A DNA stretch of 64,000 nt from Pedobacter sp. SYSU D00535 (GCF_017355855.1 NZ_JAFEWD010000006.1:62001-126000), one strand, 5' to 3'; shown: positions 52,669-62,672, numbered from the stretch's first letter. The notes: generated from the sequence alone by a model not told the origin. Numbers and translations are program-made.

Positions 52669-55119
52669 ATGAACCTAAATGTAGTTAGAAGCTTGACCGT
52701 TTTTTTCAGCTTCTTGTTTATCGTCCCAGCCTACTCCCAAAGCTCAAATCCCACCTATCAAATTAAGGGAGCGGTAGTTGATTCCGCCTCGGGGAAAGCA
52801 CTTGAATACGTTACTGTTGCCTTAAAGTCCGCAGATAATAAGCCTGTGAAGACCGCCCTCACCTCAACGAAGGGTACTTTTAGCTTCGCTAATCTCCAGA
52901 AGGGTACTTACAAGTTAAATATTATTTCAGTAGGCTATAGGGGGATATCGAAAGAAGTTAGCCTCGATGGTAGCAGCACTAGTTACGATGCTGGTAGTTT
53001 ACGCCTGGCCGCCCAGCAAAATCAACTTAACGAGGTAAGCATCACCGCAGACCGGCCTCTCGTGAAACAGGAAATTGATAGAATAGCCTACGATGTGCAG
53101 GCGGATCCGGAGAATAAGGTAAATAACGTCCTTGATATGCTTCGAAAAATGCCATTGGTGTCAATTGATGCAGACGATAATATCCAGGTGAAAGGAAGTG
53201 GCAGCTTCAAGGTGTTGATCAATGGCAGACCGTCTTCGATGGTTGCCCGAAGTCCAAAAGATGTTTTTAAAAGTATGCCGGCCAGTAATATCCAGAAAAT
53301 AGAGGTAATTACTACTCCTCCGGCTAAATATGATGGAGAGGGAATAGCAGGAATTATTAATATCATCACCAATAAAAAGGTTGATAAGGGCTATAATGCG
53401 TCTGTATCGACTTCGTATAACGCCCCCTACGGTCCTGGATTAAACGGACAGATAACCGCAAAAGGAGAAAAGTTTGGAGTATCTTCCTACTCAGGAGGAA
53501 ATTGGAGGAACACACCCAATACCAACTTTTCACTTCTGAGAACCTCACTTTCCGCGAACGCCACCCCAACCGGCAGCCTTATTACTTCCGGCGAGCGGGA
53601 GAACAGAAATAGCTACCGTTATTCTAACGCGGAGCTAAGCTATGAAATTGATACGCTCAATCTGATCACGGCGGAGCTTGGTTATAACGGAGGGAACGGT
53701 AATAATAATAGCCTGCAGCGCATTGAAGAGAGTGCCGGGACAGGTGCCAGGGGATATCGTATTGATAACACCAGTGGCTATGACTGGAGAGGCTATGAGC
53801 TGGGACTGAACTATCAATTGGGCTTTAAGCGAAATAAGGAACAGCTGCTGACAGGCTCGTATAAGTTTAACAGTGAAAAAGAGGAAAGTATCAGTGACTT
53901 CTTTTCGACTAATTACTACGGCTACCAGCCATCAGAAAAGACACCGAATAATGGTCGTAATAATACTTCGGGAGCGAAGGAGCAGACTATTCAGCTGGAT
54001 TACCTGCACCCTGTGAAGAAAGTAAATGCCGAAGCAGGTTTGAAGCTCATCTTACGTAATAATTTCAGCGATTACGAATACGGCATTTATAATGATGAAA
54101 ATGATTTTGTGGTTAATGAAGCGATGTCGAACAACTTCGATTATCGTCAAAACGTTTACAGCTTCTACAACTCTTATCAGCTAAAGCTGAAAGATTGGGG
54201 AGTAAAGGCGGGGCTTCGTCTGGAGCGAACCCTAGTAGATGCAGACTTTGTCTCTTCTAAATCCTTCTTCAAAACAGATTATAATAACCTCATCCCTTCC
54301 GTTTCCCTGCAGCGCAAGTTTAAAAACAACAGCAGTATAAATTTAGGGTACACCCAAAGAATACAACGGCCCAGCATTTGGCAATTGAATCCGTTTGAAG
54401 CGCAGTTTAACGAGAATTTTACCCAAAGGGGAAATACACAGTTGAAGCCGGTTTTAAATCATAGCTTTGAACTTAGCTACAGCATCTTCAAAAAAGCATC
54501 CATCAATTCCGGTTTAAGTTATTCCTTCGCCAATAACACCATTCAGTATGTGAACCGATTAGATGGAAAGGTGAGCAGGGCCACCTTTGAAAATATCGGT
54601 GAAAACAAGGATTTCGGCTTTAACCTAAGTACGAATCAGCAGATAAAAAGCTTCAATTTTAATGTGAACGGTCGACTGTCTTATGTGTTTATGGAAGGAG
54701 TTATTGATGGAGCGTTACTTAAGAACGACGGGATGCAGGGAAATATCTACGGATATGCCGGTTACAAGTTTAAAAATGACTGGAGAGCTGGGCTGAACGG
54801 TGGTTTCTATAGCGCCTGGATAACTCTGCAGGGGCAGTCGAACCCTTACTACTATACTTCTGCAAGTCTTTCCAAGGAGCTCCTGAATAAAAAGTTGACG
54901 CTGTCAGGCTCGGTCAGCAATCCTTTCCAAAAGTTCAGGACCTGGAGAAATGAAACTTATGGGACGTTGTTTACCCAGTCGGAATTGTTTCAGAATTACT
55001 ACAGGAGCTTTAAATTTAGCGTTAATTATAAGTTCGGGCAATTGAAGGATCAGATTAAGAAAGGAAAAAGAGGAATAAATAACGACGACGTCTCCGGCGG
55101 TAAAGGCGGGGGGAATTAA
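52669..55119 (+). CDS. Outer-membrane receptor-like beta-barrel protein (TonB-dependent receptor family)
   Basis: 816-residue outer-membrane protein with a signal peptide (ending PAYSQ). It starts with a carboxypeptidase regulatory-like domain (residues about 28-115: YQIKGAVVDSASGKALEYVTV, FANLQKGTYKLNIISVGYRG). A plug-like domain follows (LNEVSITADRPLVKQEIDRI, IEVITTPPAKYDGEGIAGII), then a 22-strand type barrel with the conserved NLGYTQRIQRPSIWQLNPF. This is the OMP_b-brl_3 branch rather than a SusC protein, and no SusD partner follows. The ligand is unknown. A long bidirectional terminator ends the gene. Confidence 0.9.
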   Translation: MNLNVVRSLTVFFSFLFIVPAYSQSSNPTYQIKGAVVDSASGKALEYVTVALKSADNKPVKTALTSTKGTFSFANLQKGTYKLNIISVGYRGISKEVSLDGSSTSYDAGSLRLAAQQNQLNEVSITADRPLVKQEIDRIAYDVQADPENKVNNVLDMLRKMPLVSIDADDNIQVKGSGSFKVLINGRPSSMVARSPKDVFKSMPASNIQKIEVITTPPAKYDGEGIAGIINIITNKKVDKGYNASVSTSYNAPYGPGLNGQITAKGEKFGVSSYSGGNWRNTPNTNFSLLRTSLSANATPTGSLITSGERENRNSYRYSNAELSYEIDTLNLITAELGYNGGNGNNNSLQRIEESAGTGARGYRIDNTSGYDWRGYELGLNYQLGFKRNKEQLLTGSYKFNSEKEESISDFFSTNYYGYQPSEKTPNNGRNNTSGAKEQTIQLDYLHPVKKVNAEAGLKLILRNNFSDYEYGIYNDENDFVVNEAMSNNFDYRQNVYSFYNSYQLKLKDWGVKAGLRLERTLVDADFVSSKSFFKTDYNNLIPSVSLQRKFKNNSSINLGYTQRIQRPSIWQLNPFEAQFNENFTQRGNTQLKPVLNHSFELSYSIFKKASINSGLSYSFANNTIQYVNRLDGKVSRATFENIGENKDFGFNLSTNQQIKSFNFNVNGRLSYVFMEGVIDGALLKNDGMQGNIYGYAGYKFKNDWRAGLNGGFYSAWITLQGQSNPYYYTSASLSKELLNKKLTLSGSVSNPFQKFRTWRNETYGTLFTQSELFQNYYRSFKFSVNYKFGQLKDQIKKGKRGINNDDVSGGKGGGN

Positions 55120-55126
55120 AACTTTA

Positions 55127-55165
55127 AAAAAGTCAAGGGCCCTCACTGAGGGCCCTTGACTTTTT
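55127..55165. terminator. Large bidirectional terminator (18-bp perfect stem)
   Basis: An 18-base perfect inverted repeat around the loop ACT, between two convergent genes, with T-runs on both sides. The right arm overlaps the stop codon of the convergent minus-strand gene. Confidence 0.92.
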
Positions 55166-56315
55166 AAGTATTATCTTTTCTTCGGATTTTGATTTTTATA
55201 GAGTTTTCCAAAGGTTTTTCTGATACGAAGATTAAGTATCCTCCACCTCCGGCTCCACTCAGTTTCCAACCCGCTACTTTATCCTTGTAAGCTTCAATTT
55301 GTCTTAAGATATCGTCATTCACCATATTAGGAAACATAGCGATCTGAGCTTCGAACGAGTCGGTAAAGTATTTTCCAAAAGCGATGACGTCTCTGGCCTG
55401 AATAGCTTTCCAGCAATTCTCTGCTGCTTCCGATAGTGCTTTTGCTCCTTCTTCGGTGATATTGGTGTTGTCAAGTACCGAATATTCAGAGGTGCGAGGT
55501 CCGAGCGTTACCAGGTTCAGATGAGACTCAATCCACGTAAGTGTTTCTTCATCGCAGATTGACTCAATCTGGTCTGGCCAGTAGGAACCGGTGTAGTATA
55601 AGCGATTCAGTCCCGGCAAAACAATTCCTAAAGCATCTTGAGAGCCTGCAACTTCCTTCGTTCCTGGCGGGTTTTCATACGTGAAAAGTATTTTTGCCAG
55701 CTTTTCCCGGTCACCGGTAGGGATTTCTGTTCTCCAAAGCTCAATAGCTTTATTTCTTGTACTGGAAGACATTCCACTCCGGTTATTAAATTCGATTGTA
55801 GGTTCTATGGAGATCGTTAGAACAGGGCCCGGGTAATATTTGGACACGAAAGGCTGATCTAACCAACCTCCGGCAAGGTCTATACGGAAGGGAATCAGAC
55901 ATTCTGTACGTAAACTTGTCGTAGACCGAGGTGGCAGGTTTTCGTGTGGAATTCGCTGCATAATGCGGTATTCGATCTTCTTCTCCCTACATATTTCTTC
56001 TTTTGCGGGCGTTGCGCCATCTTCATTTACCAAAAAGATGTCCGGTTTAATTTCCTCTAGTTCCTCGATGAAATCGATAATGCCAAAACCCTTGTTCACT
56101 CTACATGCCTTAATACCAGCCAGTGCTTCGATCATGTATCTTCGTTCAGCTTCCGGATTAACGGGATATCTTCCTTTAAGTTGATAAACATTTTCGTCGT
56201 TGCCGATGCAAACGTAAACTTCTCCCAGCTTGGAAGCCTCTTTTAAAAATGCAACGTGCCCACTGTGTAATAAGTCGAAGCAGCCCGTTACCATTACTTT
56301 TTTCGCTGAATTCAT
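55164..56315 (-). CDS. Bifunctional cytidylyltransferase-like / GHMP kinase-like fusion
   Basis: 383-residue cytosolic protein with two domains. Residues 1-130 form a nucleotidyltransferase of the TagD/RfaE type (MVTGCFDLLHSGHVAFLKEA, with His17 and His20 of HxGH; GRYPVNPEAERRYMIEALA). Residues about 135-375 are GHMP-kinase-like: a substrate-binding start LIPFRIDLAGGWLDQPF, an altered phosphate loop NRSGMSSSTRNKA, and a C-terminal WKLSGAGGGGYLIFVSE. The combination could phosphorylate and activate a sugar or alditol (CDP- or ADP-linked), as in heptose or surface-polysaccharide pathways. The substrate is unknown and no sugar genes are adjacent. Confidence 0.82.
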   Translation of the reverse strand: MNSAKKVMVTGCFDLLHSGHVAFLKEASKLGEVYVCIGNDENVYQLKGRYPVNPEAERRYMIEALAGIKACRVNKGFGIIDFIEELEEIKPDIFLVNEDGATPAKEEICREKKIEYRIMQRIPHENLPPRSTTSLRTECLIPFRIDLAGGWLDQPFVSKYYPGPVLTISIEPTIEFNNRSGMSSSTRNKAIELWRTEIPTGDREKLAKILFTYENPPGTKEVAGSQDALGIVLPGLNRLYYTGSYWPDQIESICDEETLTWIESHLNLVTLGPRTSEYSVLDNTNITEEGAKALSEAAENCWKAIQARDVIAFGKYFTDSFEAQIAMFPNMVNDDILRQIEAYKDKVAGWKLSGAGGGGYLIFVSEKPLENSIKIKIRRKDNT

Positions 56316-56431
56316 TTTTTGTTGTTAATTCTTAAGCTTTTGTCGAGCAAATTTAATCTAATTTTCAAGAGTTGGATCTCTAGTTTTTCTGTTACAAAAC
56401 CGTGGTAGCTGCCTGTGCCAATAATTTCTGT

Positions 56432-56439
56432 TAAATTTG
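56432..56439 (+). promoter_or_regulatory. TAnnTTTG promoter -7 element of the arsC-like gene
   Basis: TAAATTTG, then ATGG and the ATG, again with four bases between. The intervening ATGG is itself an out-of-frame ATG. Confidence 0.5.
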
Positions 56440-56443
56440 ATGG

Positions 56444-56788
56444 ATGAAAGTTTACGGAATCAAAAACTGCGACACTGTAAAAAAAGTTTTAAACTGGCTC
56501 AATGAAAATAAGGTGGAATACGAGTTTCACGATTTTAAAAAGTTAGGCATTTCGGAGGAAAAGTTGGAAGAGTGGAATGCTAAACTGGGTTGGGAAAGCC
56601 TTTTGAATAAAAAAGGAACTACCTGGAAAAAGTTAGACCCAGAGGCCCAAAACAGTGTGGTAGACGCAAGGTCAGCATATCAGCTAATGATGGATAAAAC
56701 GAGCGTTATTAAACGTCCGGTAGTAGAAAAAGGAGAGGCGCTCGTTCTGGGTTTTAATCCTGATGCCTTGGAAAACCTGGTTCGATAG
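56444..56788 (+). CDS. ArsC/Spx family reductase-like protein
   Basis: 114-residue thioredoxin-fold protein of the ArsC/YffB/Spx family. The conserved start MKVYGIKNCDTVKKVLNWLN holds a single Cys9, and the substrate-side Arg is in SVIKRPVVEKGEALVLGF. Most such proteins are called ArsC-like reductases, but YffB-type members have no shown arsenate activity and no ars genes lie nearby. A general thiol-redox role is more likely. Confidence 0.88.
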   Translation: MKVYGIKNCDTVKKVLNWLNENKVEYEFHDFKKLGISEEKLEEWNAKLGWESLLNKKGTTWKKLDPEAQNSVVDARSAYQLMMDKTSVIKRPVVEKGEALVLGFNPDALENLVR

Positions 56789-56885
56789 TACTAAAACTTC
56801 CTTCCAATAGTTTAATTACAACGTGTTCCCGCCGTTTATAAACAATTCTCCGCGGGAAGACTTTTATAGTACTCAAAAGCACAGT

Positions 56886-58874
56886 ATGAATACATTTAGA
56901 TATTTCTTCGGCATGGTGCTGGTTCTTTGTTATGCCAGCCTTTCTCATGCCCAACAGGTTGATCCGCAAAAATTACAGATTTCTTCTAACTACGATTATA
57001 ATGCAGCATTCGGCGCTGGTTTTTATACGACCAGTGGTAATCAATACCGATCGGCAAGTGGTAAGCCAGGGCCTGCCTACTGGCAAAACCGTGCTGACTA
57101 CAAAATTTCGGTGCGCTTGAATGAAACCACCAACGAGATTTCCGGGTCAGAAATTATCACCTATACGAACAACAGTCCGGACGAACTCGATTTTCTGTGG
57201 CTGCAATTGGATCAAAACCTATTTAAGCAAGAATCCATTGGATCTGCTATAGTACCTTTATCCGGCAGCCGAAATGGTGCTCGGGGCCAGCAGTTTGACG
57301 CCGGGTTCAAAATTAAAGCAGTAAAGCTTGTGACTAGCGGCGCGGAAAAAGATATGGAGTACTCCATAAACGACACGCGGATGCAAATTATCCTTCCCCA
57401 GAGTTTAAAGGCACAAGGGGGACAACTAAGATTTAGGGTCGACTTTTCCTTTATTGCTCCAACCTACGGCTCAGACAGGATGGGGGTGTTGGAGACCAAG
57501 AATGGGAAGATTTTTAGCGTAGCACAGTGGTATCCCAGAATGTTCGTGTATGACGATGTGCGGGGCTGGAACGTTCATCCCTATACAGGTCCAGGCGAGT
57601 TTTACCTTGAATATGGGAACTTCGACGTAGATATTACAGTGCCGGCCAATCACCTGGTGGTAGCTTCGGGGGAACTGCTAAATCAGCGGGAGGTATACAC
57701 GCCAGAGCAGATACAACGCTGGCAGCAAGCTGCGACAAGCGAAAGCACTGTGTTTATTCGCACAGCTAAAGAAGTAGGGAGTGCAGAGTCGCGACCAAAA
57801 GGGAAAAATGAACTTACATGGCGTTTTCGGATCGAGAATTCGAGGGATTTTGCCTGGGGGGCATCGTCTGCTTTCATCATTGATGCGGCCCGTATTAACC
57901 TTCCAAGTGGTAAAAAATCTTTAGCGATATCTGCTTACCCAGTAGAAAGTAGTGGAAACGCGGGATGGGGAAGATCTACTGAGTATGTAAAAGCTTCTAT
58001 CGAACTTAACTCGCAAAAATGGATGGAATACCCATATTCAGTGGCTGTAAACGTAGCATCTAACGTTGGAGGCATGGAATACCCAGCTATCGTTTTTTGT
58101 AATTGGAAAGATAAAAATGCTTCTCTTTGGCGGGTTACAGATCATGAGTTTGGCCACATCTGGTTTCCAATGATTGTTGGCTCAAACGAACGAATGCACG
58201 CTTGGATGGACGAGGGCTTTAACACCTTTATCAATACACTCACCAGCGAAGCCTTCAACAAAGGCGAGTACAAAGAACCGAAAATGGATATGCACCAGTG
58301 GGCTAAGGTGATAACAGCACCTCATCTAGAACCCATTGCTACTAGTCCGGATAATATGAAAGAGGCGAACATAGGTTTATTGGCTTATTATAAACCCGCT
58401 ATGGGGTTGACCATCTTGAGGAACGAAATCCTAGGGCCGGAAAGGTTTGACCGAGCGCTGAAGGAGTATATAGAACGTTGGGCGTACAAACATCCCACAC
58501 CGGATGATTTCTTCCGCACAATAGAAAATGTGGCTGGCGAGAAGCTCGATTGGTTTTGGCGGGGCTGGTTCCTTAACAACTGGAGCTTCGATCAGGCGAT
58601 TGTAGCAGTAAATTACGCCAAGAATAATTCAAAGAATGGCGTTCTCATCACAGTGGCTAATCTACAGAAGATGCCTATGCCAACTGTTGTAGAGATCAAA
58701 ACTAAAAGTGGAAAGACTAGCAGGGTAAGGTTGCCTGTAGAGGTTTGGGCTCGAAATCAAGTTTGGACGTTCCAGGCTCCCACTACTGAAGATATAGTTT
58801 CCGTAACGCTCGACCCTGATCACGTGTTGCCTGATAGCGACACATCAAATAATGTTTGGAAAGGAAAAGATTGA
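56886..58874 (+). CDS. M1 family metallopeptidase (exported)
   Basis: 662-residue zinc aminopeptidase with a signal peptide ([22 protein letters not shown]), so periplasmic. The zinc site is HEFGH at 420-424 with the third ligand Glu443 (WMDEGFNTF), exactly the HExxH-x18-E spacing. The exopeptidase motif is GGMEYP instead of GAMEN. The C-terminal helical part follows and there is no T9SS sorting domain. I start at the ATG giving the signal peptide, although the frame is open further upstream. It follows the arsC-like gene by about 100 bases. Confidence 0.93.
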   Translation: MNTFRYFFGMVLVLCYASLSHAQQVDPQKLQISSNYDYNAAFGAGFYTTSGNQYRSASGKPGPAYWQNRADYKISVRLNETTNEISGSEIITYTNNSPDELDFLWLQLDQNLFKQESIGSAIVPLSGSRNGARGQQFDAGFKIKAVKLVTSGAEKDMEYSINDTRMQIILPQSLKAQGGQLRFRVDFSFIAPTYGSDRMGVLETKNGKIFSVAQWYPRMFVYDDVRGWNVHPYTGPGEFYLEYGNFDVDITVPANHLVVASGELLNQREVYTPEQIQRWQQAATSESTVFIRTAKEVGSAESRPKGKNELTWRFRIENSRDFAWGASSAFIIDAARINLPSGKKSLAISAYPVESSGNAGWGRSTEYVKASIELNSQKWMEYPYSVAVNVASNVGGMEYPAIVFCNWKDKNASLWRVTDHEFGHIWFPMIVGSNERMHAWMDEGFNTFINTLTSEAFNKGEYKEPKMDMHQWAKVITAPHLEPIATSPDNMKEANIGLLAYYKPAMGLTILRNEILGPERFDRALKEYIERWAYKHPTPDDFFRTIENVAGEKLDWFWRGWFLNNWSFDQAIVAVNYAKNNSKNGVLITVANLQKMPMPTVVEIKTKSGKTSRVRLPVEVWARNQVWTFQAPTTEDIVSVTLDPDHVLPDSDTSNNVWKGKD

Positions 58875-58878
58875 CAGT

Positions 58879-58904
58879 AAAGCCGGTGTATCAGCCGGCT
58901 TTCT
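58879..58904 (+). terminator. Terminator of the M1 peptidase gene
   Basis: Eight-base stem AAAGCCGG/CCGGCTTT with an eight-base loop; the tail is short in T residues. Confidence 0.65.
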
Positions 58905-59599
58905 CATTTAAATGAGTTTCGGAGCCTGCCTTTTTTAATTATCAATAGTGCCACCACCAGCATCAGGATTGAAAAAGCTAGAAATCCAAAATTCCAGCCA
59001 TCGACGTACTCTGTGATTTCACGAACGTTATGTAGTTTCAGCAGATAGTGATCCGCCACTCCTTCCACTATATTAAATATAGCCCATCCCAACAGTAAGC
59101 CGCCAGCAAATAGGCGGTCTGAAATTAAGGTATCCTGCCTTTTTGCGATTTTCCATAGCAACACAATTCCAATCACGGTAGCCAGAAAACAGAATGCATG
59201 AAAGATCCCATCCCAAAACATATTTACATTCTTTGCTTCCAACGTTACTGGCGGAAGTGAGTTAGACAACATTTGATGCCACTGAAGAATCTGATGGAAC
59301 ACGATCCCGTCTACAAACCCGCCTAAGCCAATACCTATGGTACAGGTCGCGGCAATGAGTGGAGCGGTCCTTATTGTCATGTTCTCGTCCCTCTTGTTAG
59401 ACAACTCTCTTTTGCCTGCAACGAATGCAAGCATTGCAACGATCAATCCTAACACCAAAAAAGGTGAGATCATGAAAAAGAGATTTGGAAGAAAGGAGCT
59501 GTTAAAGATGGCTTGTTGTAATCGCCGGCTACACGTAGTGCAGGCATAGGTGGGGACGCCGGCTAACAGTGCAAGGAGGCTAAGAGACGCATTTTTCAT
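58904..59599 (-). CDS. DUF2243 family membrane protein
   Basis: 231-residue integral membrane protein with about six helices and a leading signal-like segment containing a CTTC motif. It matches DUF2243 through GFVDGIVFHQILQWHQMLS, MFWDGIFHAFCFL and WAIFNIVEGVADHYLLKLHNV, which present conserved Asp, His and Gln residues in the membrane. These could bind a metal or heme, but the function of the family is unknown. It is downstream of the helicase gene by 34 bases on the same strand, so it is probably co-transcribed. Confidence 0.85.
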   Translation of the reverse strand: MKNASLSLLALLAGVPTYACTTCSRRLQQAIFNSSFLPNLFFMISPFLVLGLIVAMLAFVAGKRELSNKRDENMTIRTAPLIAATCTIGIGLGGFVDGIVFHQILQWHQMLSNSLPPVTLEAKNVNMFWDGIFHAFCFLATVIGIVLLWKIAKRQDTLISDRLFAGGLLLGWAIFNIVEGVADHYLLKLHNVREITEYVDGWNFGFLAFSILMLVVALLIIKKGRLRNSFK

Positions 59600-59633
59600 G
59601 GTTACGGTTTAGCCTGTTTAACAGCACTCTTGG

Positions 59634-62096
59634 CTATTGGGTTTCCATCAGTTGAATATACTTCCCCGCCGCCCTTAATTCGCTATATGTTACTTCTTCT
59701 CCTAAAGCAGCTTTAGCTTCATTCAGAGAGATTGTTTGATTCTCCTGAAAAAACTGTATAATCCGCTTCGCTTTCTCTTCAGGTATAAGATCATAGAGTT
59801 GAACATCTCCACTGGCAATAAAATGGCTGAGATGCCCCTCGATCGTAGAAGTGGTCAACCCTCGTTCTTGCGCTATCTGCTCAACTGTTTTGCCAGCCTT
59901 AAACAGTTCCAGGCTCATTTTTTTTGTGTCAGTCTTTGGCTTTTCTTCTCTCGGGATGCCCAGGGTTGAAGACTTTCTCTCAACTCCGTTCTCCCTGCAA
60001 TAGGAGCTGATAAGTTCAAGAATTTCTGCTCCTAGCTGTTTGATTTTTTGTTTTCCAAAACCTTTTACCTGCTCTAGTTCTGAAAGGCTTATCGGCAGGA
60101 TAGCGGTTAGATCGGCCAGTACTTTTGAAGGCAGTACGAGGTAGACCGGTACCTTCCTTTCCCGTGCTAAATTGTCTCTCCAACTTTTAAGGGCTGTGTA
60201 CAGATCAGGATGTGCGATAGTTGAGGGTGGAGCAACAGCCGTATTTGCTGCTTTTATGGGCTTTGCTGAAAAGTCGATTTCTGCATTAGCTTTGGTCTTG
60301 AGGTAGGAGAGGGTGTCAAAACCGTTAATGCAGAGCTTATGGCATTCCAGTTTAACTATAACTTCTTTTGCTAAATGTTCAGTCGCTTCCGCGATAGCCT
60401 TTTTTACAGCTTTATTATCGGTTTCAACTGATAGTTGTTTTATGGGCTCCAAAAGTAATTGTTCCACCTTGGCGGAGAAATAGCCTGAAGCCTTCTTCAC
60501 GCGATCCTGAAGTGATAAATTATCTTCGGGGAGCTCCTGTTCTGTCAGAATCCGCTTAAGTTCCCGCTCAAATGTCTCGGCGACCTGGTAAATCTCTTTA
60601 TCTGCCTGCGTTTTTATTTGATTTAAGTCCTCATTCAGCGAGCCGGTGAGCAGATGATCGTTCTCTTCAACCTGCTTTTTGAGATAGAAGAAGCGGCTTT
60701 GGACGGGCTTAAAGCTGAACAGCTCGTATAGTAAAGACTGTTGGAAGCTGATTTTGGATGTCAGGAGCGTTTCTTCCCCCGGGCGGTTTTCGTCAGCTTT
60801 CCGGTTATATTCGGCTACAGTCGTATCTGTTTTTACACTATGTAAAGTGATGGGTGAACTGAGTACCATGCCCTCAAAACTCTTGCAGCGACTCAATGCA
60901 ACATACACCTGACCGTGAGCGAAGGAAGAACTTGCATCAATGATCGCCCGTTCAAAAGTGAGTCCCTGACTCTTGTGGATGGTGATAGCCCAAGCCAGTT
61001 TCAAAGGGTACTGTATAAAACTCCCGATTACTTTTTCTTCAATTACTTTTGTTTCCGGGTTGAGCTCATACTTGATGTTTTGCCATTCGGCCCGCGTCAC
61101 TTCAATTTCATGATGGTCTCCCGGGCATTTTACATAAATGCTCTCTTCTGTGATGCTGCTAACTTTTCCAATCTTGCCATTGTAGAATAATTTCTCCCGA
61201 GAGGAATCATTCTTAACAAACATGACTTGGGCTCCCACCTTAATCTCTAAGTCGACCACCGTTGGGAAACTATATTCCGGGAATTCGTTGTTCACTGTTG
61301 CGGTGAAAACTCGTGCCGCTTCTTTCAGCTCGCGTAGTTTTCCTTGATTAATATCATTCGCGGTAGCATTGTGGGTAGTTAGCGTGATATATCCTTCTTC
61401 GTCTGTATGCGTAAACCCGGGGATGAATCGCTGATTCAGCTCATTTAAAACGGTCTGATCAATTCTGTTTTCCCTTACATTATTCAAGAGATCAATAAAG
61501 TGTTGATCTGACTGGCGGTAGATATGCTTTAACTCAATAGAAATGGGCTGTGCAGCCTGCAAGGCTTTGCTATTGAAGAAGTATAAGTTAGGATAATAAG
61601 GACGGAGTACTTTCCAGTCATCCTCCTTTACTACAGGCGATAGCTGATGGAGGTCTCCGATCATTAATAATTGTACTCCTCCAAAAGGCTTATGTCTGTT
61701 CTTGAATCTTCTCAATATTTCGTCAATTCCATCCAGCATATCTGCCCGCACCATACTGATCTCATCAATCACCAAAAGATCCAGGCTTTGGATTAAATTG
61801 ATCTTATCCTTGGTAAATCTTTTCTGATGCTCGTTGTTGATGCCATTATTCGCATTCAGGCTTTTAGCAATAAAAGGCCCAAAGGGCATTTGGAAAAAAG
61901 AGTGGATGGTAACACCACCTGCATTGATGGCGGCAACACCGGTTGGAGCTACTACTGCCATTCTTTTAGCAGTTGTTTTTTTGAGATGATGTAAAAAGGT
62001 AGTTTTTCCTGTTCCGGCCTTCCCTGTTAAAAACACATTCCTATCAGTGTATTGAACGAAATTGTAAGCCAGTTCTAATTCGATGTTCTTCGGCAT
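59634..62096 (-). CDS. Pif1-like SF1 helicase with HRDC and helix-turn-helix C-terminus
   Basis: 820-residue DNA helicase. Walker A GKAGTGKTT is at 25-33, then APTGVAAINAGGVTIHSFF, the DEAD-like motif LLVIDEISM, GDLHQLSPVV and, near 380, AITIHKSQGLTFERAIID with YVALSRC, which define the Pif1/RecD2 branch. Residues about 410-640 contain a long coiled insert. An HRDC domain follows (about 645-715; LKSWRDNLARERKVPVYLVLP, LEQVKGFGKQKIKQLG), then a helix-turn-helix (about 735-790; TKKMSLELFKAGKTVEQIAQ). HRDC and HTH extensions fit RecQ-like DNA binding. Bacteroidota carry this version widely. Likely resolves G4 or stalled forks. Confidence 0.9.
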   Translation of the reverse strand: MPKNIELELAYNFVQYTDRNVFLTGKAGTGKTTFLHHLKKTTAKRMAVVAPTGVAAINAGGVTIHSFFQMPFGPFIAKSLNANNGINNEHQKRFTKDKINLIQSLDLLVIDEISMVRADMLDGIDEILRRFKNRHKPFGGVQLLMIGDLHQLSPVVKEDDWKVLRPYYPNLYFFNSKALQAAQPISIELKHIYRQSDQHFIDLLNNVRENRIDQTVLNELNQRFIPGFTHTDEEGYITLTTHNATANDINQGKLRELKEAARVFTATVNNEFPEYSFPTVVDLEIKVGAQVMFVKNDSSREKLFYNGKIGKVSSITEESIYVKCPGDHHEIEVTRAEWQNIKYELNPETKVIEEKVIGSFIQYPLKLAWAITIHKSQGLTFERAIIDASSSFAHGQVYVALSRCKSFEGMVLSSPITLHSVKTDTTVAEYNRKADENRPGEETLLTSKISFQQSLLYELFSFKPVQSRFFYLKKQVEENDHLLTGSLNEDLNQIKTQADKEIYQVAETFERELKRILTEQELPEDNLSLQDRVKKASGYFSAKVEQLLLEPIKQLSVETDNKAVKKAIAEATEHLAKEVIVKLECHKLCINGFDTLSYLKTKANAEIDFSAKPIKAANTAVAPPSTIAHPDLYTALKSWRDNLARERKVPVYLVLPSKVLADLTAILPISLSELEQVKGFGKQKIKQLGAEILELISSYCRENGVERKSSTLGIPREEKPKTDTKKMSLELFKAGKTVEQIAQERGLTTSTIEGHLSHFIASGDVQLYDLIPEEKAKRIIQFFQENQTISLNEAKAALGEEVTYSELRAAGKYIQLMETQ

Positions 62097-62672
62097 AGTG
62101 CTAGGTTAGGTTGTAAAAAATAGAAATTGTCATGTCGCTACCGAAACCAAAGTTAGTAATCTTCTTCAGGAATGCTATGAATTTTAGTAATTTTTAATTT
62201 TCGATACTCCTAGGGAAAGTGCTTCTAGGTTGCAAGAAGAGCGAAAGAACGTTGTTAGATTAGTAAGGCTTCGAAGAAAAAAGAAGCTGCTGAATTGCAT
62301 TTGCAGGGGAGCGGCTTTCAGTGTTTATAATTCATGTTGAGCTTTGTTGCGTAGGAGGTGGGGGAGGAAAAAAGCTTGCTTACCGCATAGTGTTCAAGTG
62401 TCCTGGTTCCCTTTATACGCCTCTTTAGAGAACGGTTCGGTGCTACGCTCTGCTCGTTGAGGAATTTGTTTGAGGGATTAATCGCTGATTGCTAACAAAT
62501 TTTGAGGGTACTTTACTACCAGGTGTTTCCGATAAGCAGCTAAAAAGACTCCTTTCCGGGAAAGATTATTTTTTCATTAACCTATTGATAATCAAAATTA
62601 ACTTCCCTACTTTTGCAGTCCCATTTTGGGAAAAGAATATTTAAAGCAATTTTAAAAACTAAAAAACAGTAA
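62097..62672. other. Intergenic region upstream of the str operon
   Basis: 576 bases between the divergent helicase gene and rpsL. No convincing gene is seen; the stretch near 62345-62380 is purine-rich. The rpsL promoter is at the right end, and its leader of about 50 bases is AT-rich. No S12/S7 operator could be recognised by eye. Confidence 0.5.
62585..62615 (+). promoter_or_regulatory. Promoter of the str operon (rpsL)
   Basis: TTG at 62585-62587, 20 bases, then TACTTTTG at 62608-62615. Predicted leader of about 50 bases before rpsL. A full match in spacing and sequence. Confidence 0.7.
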
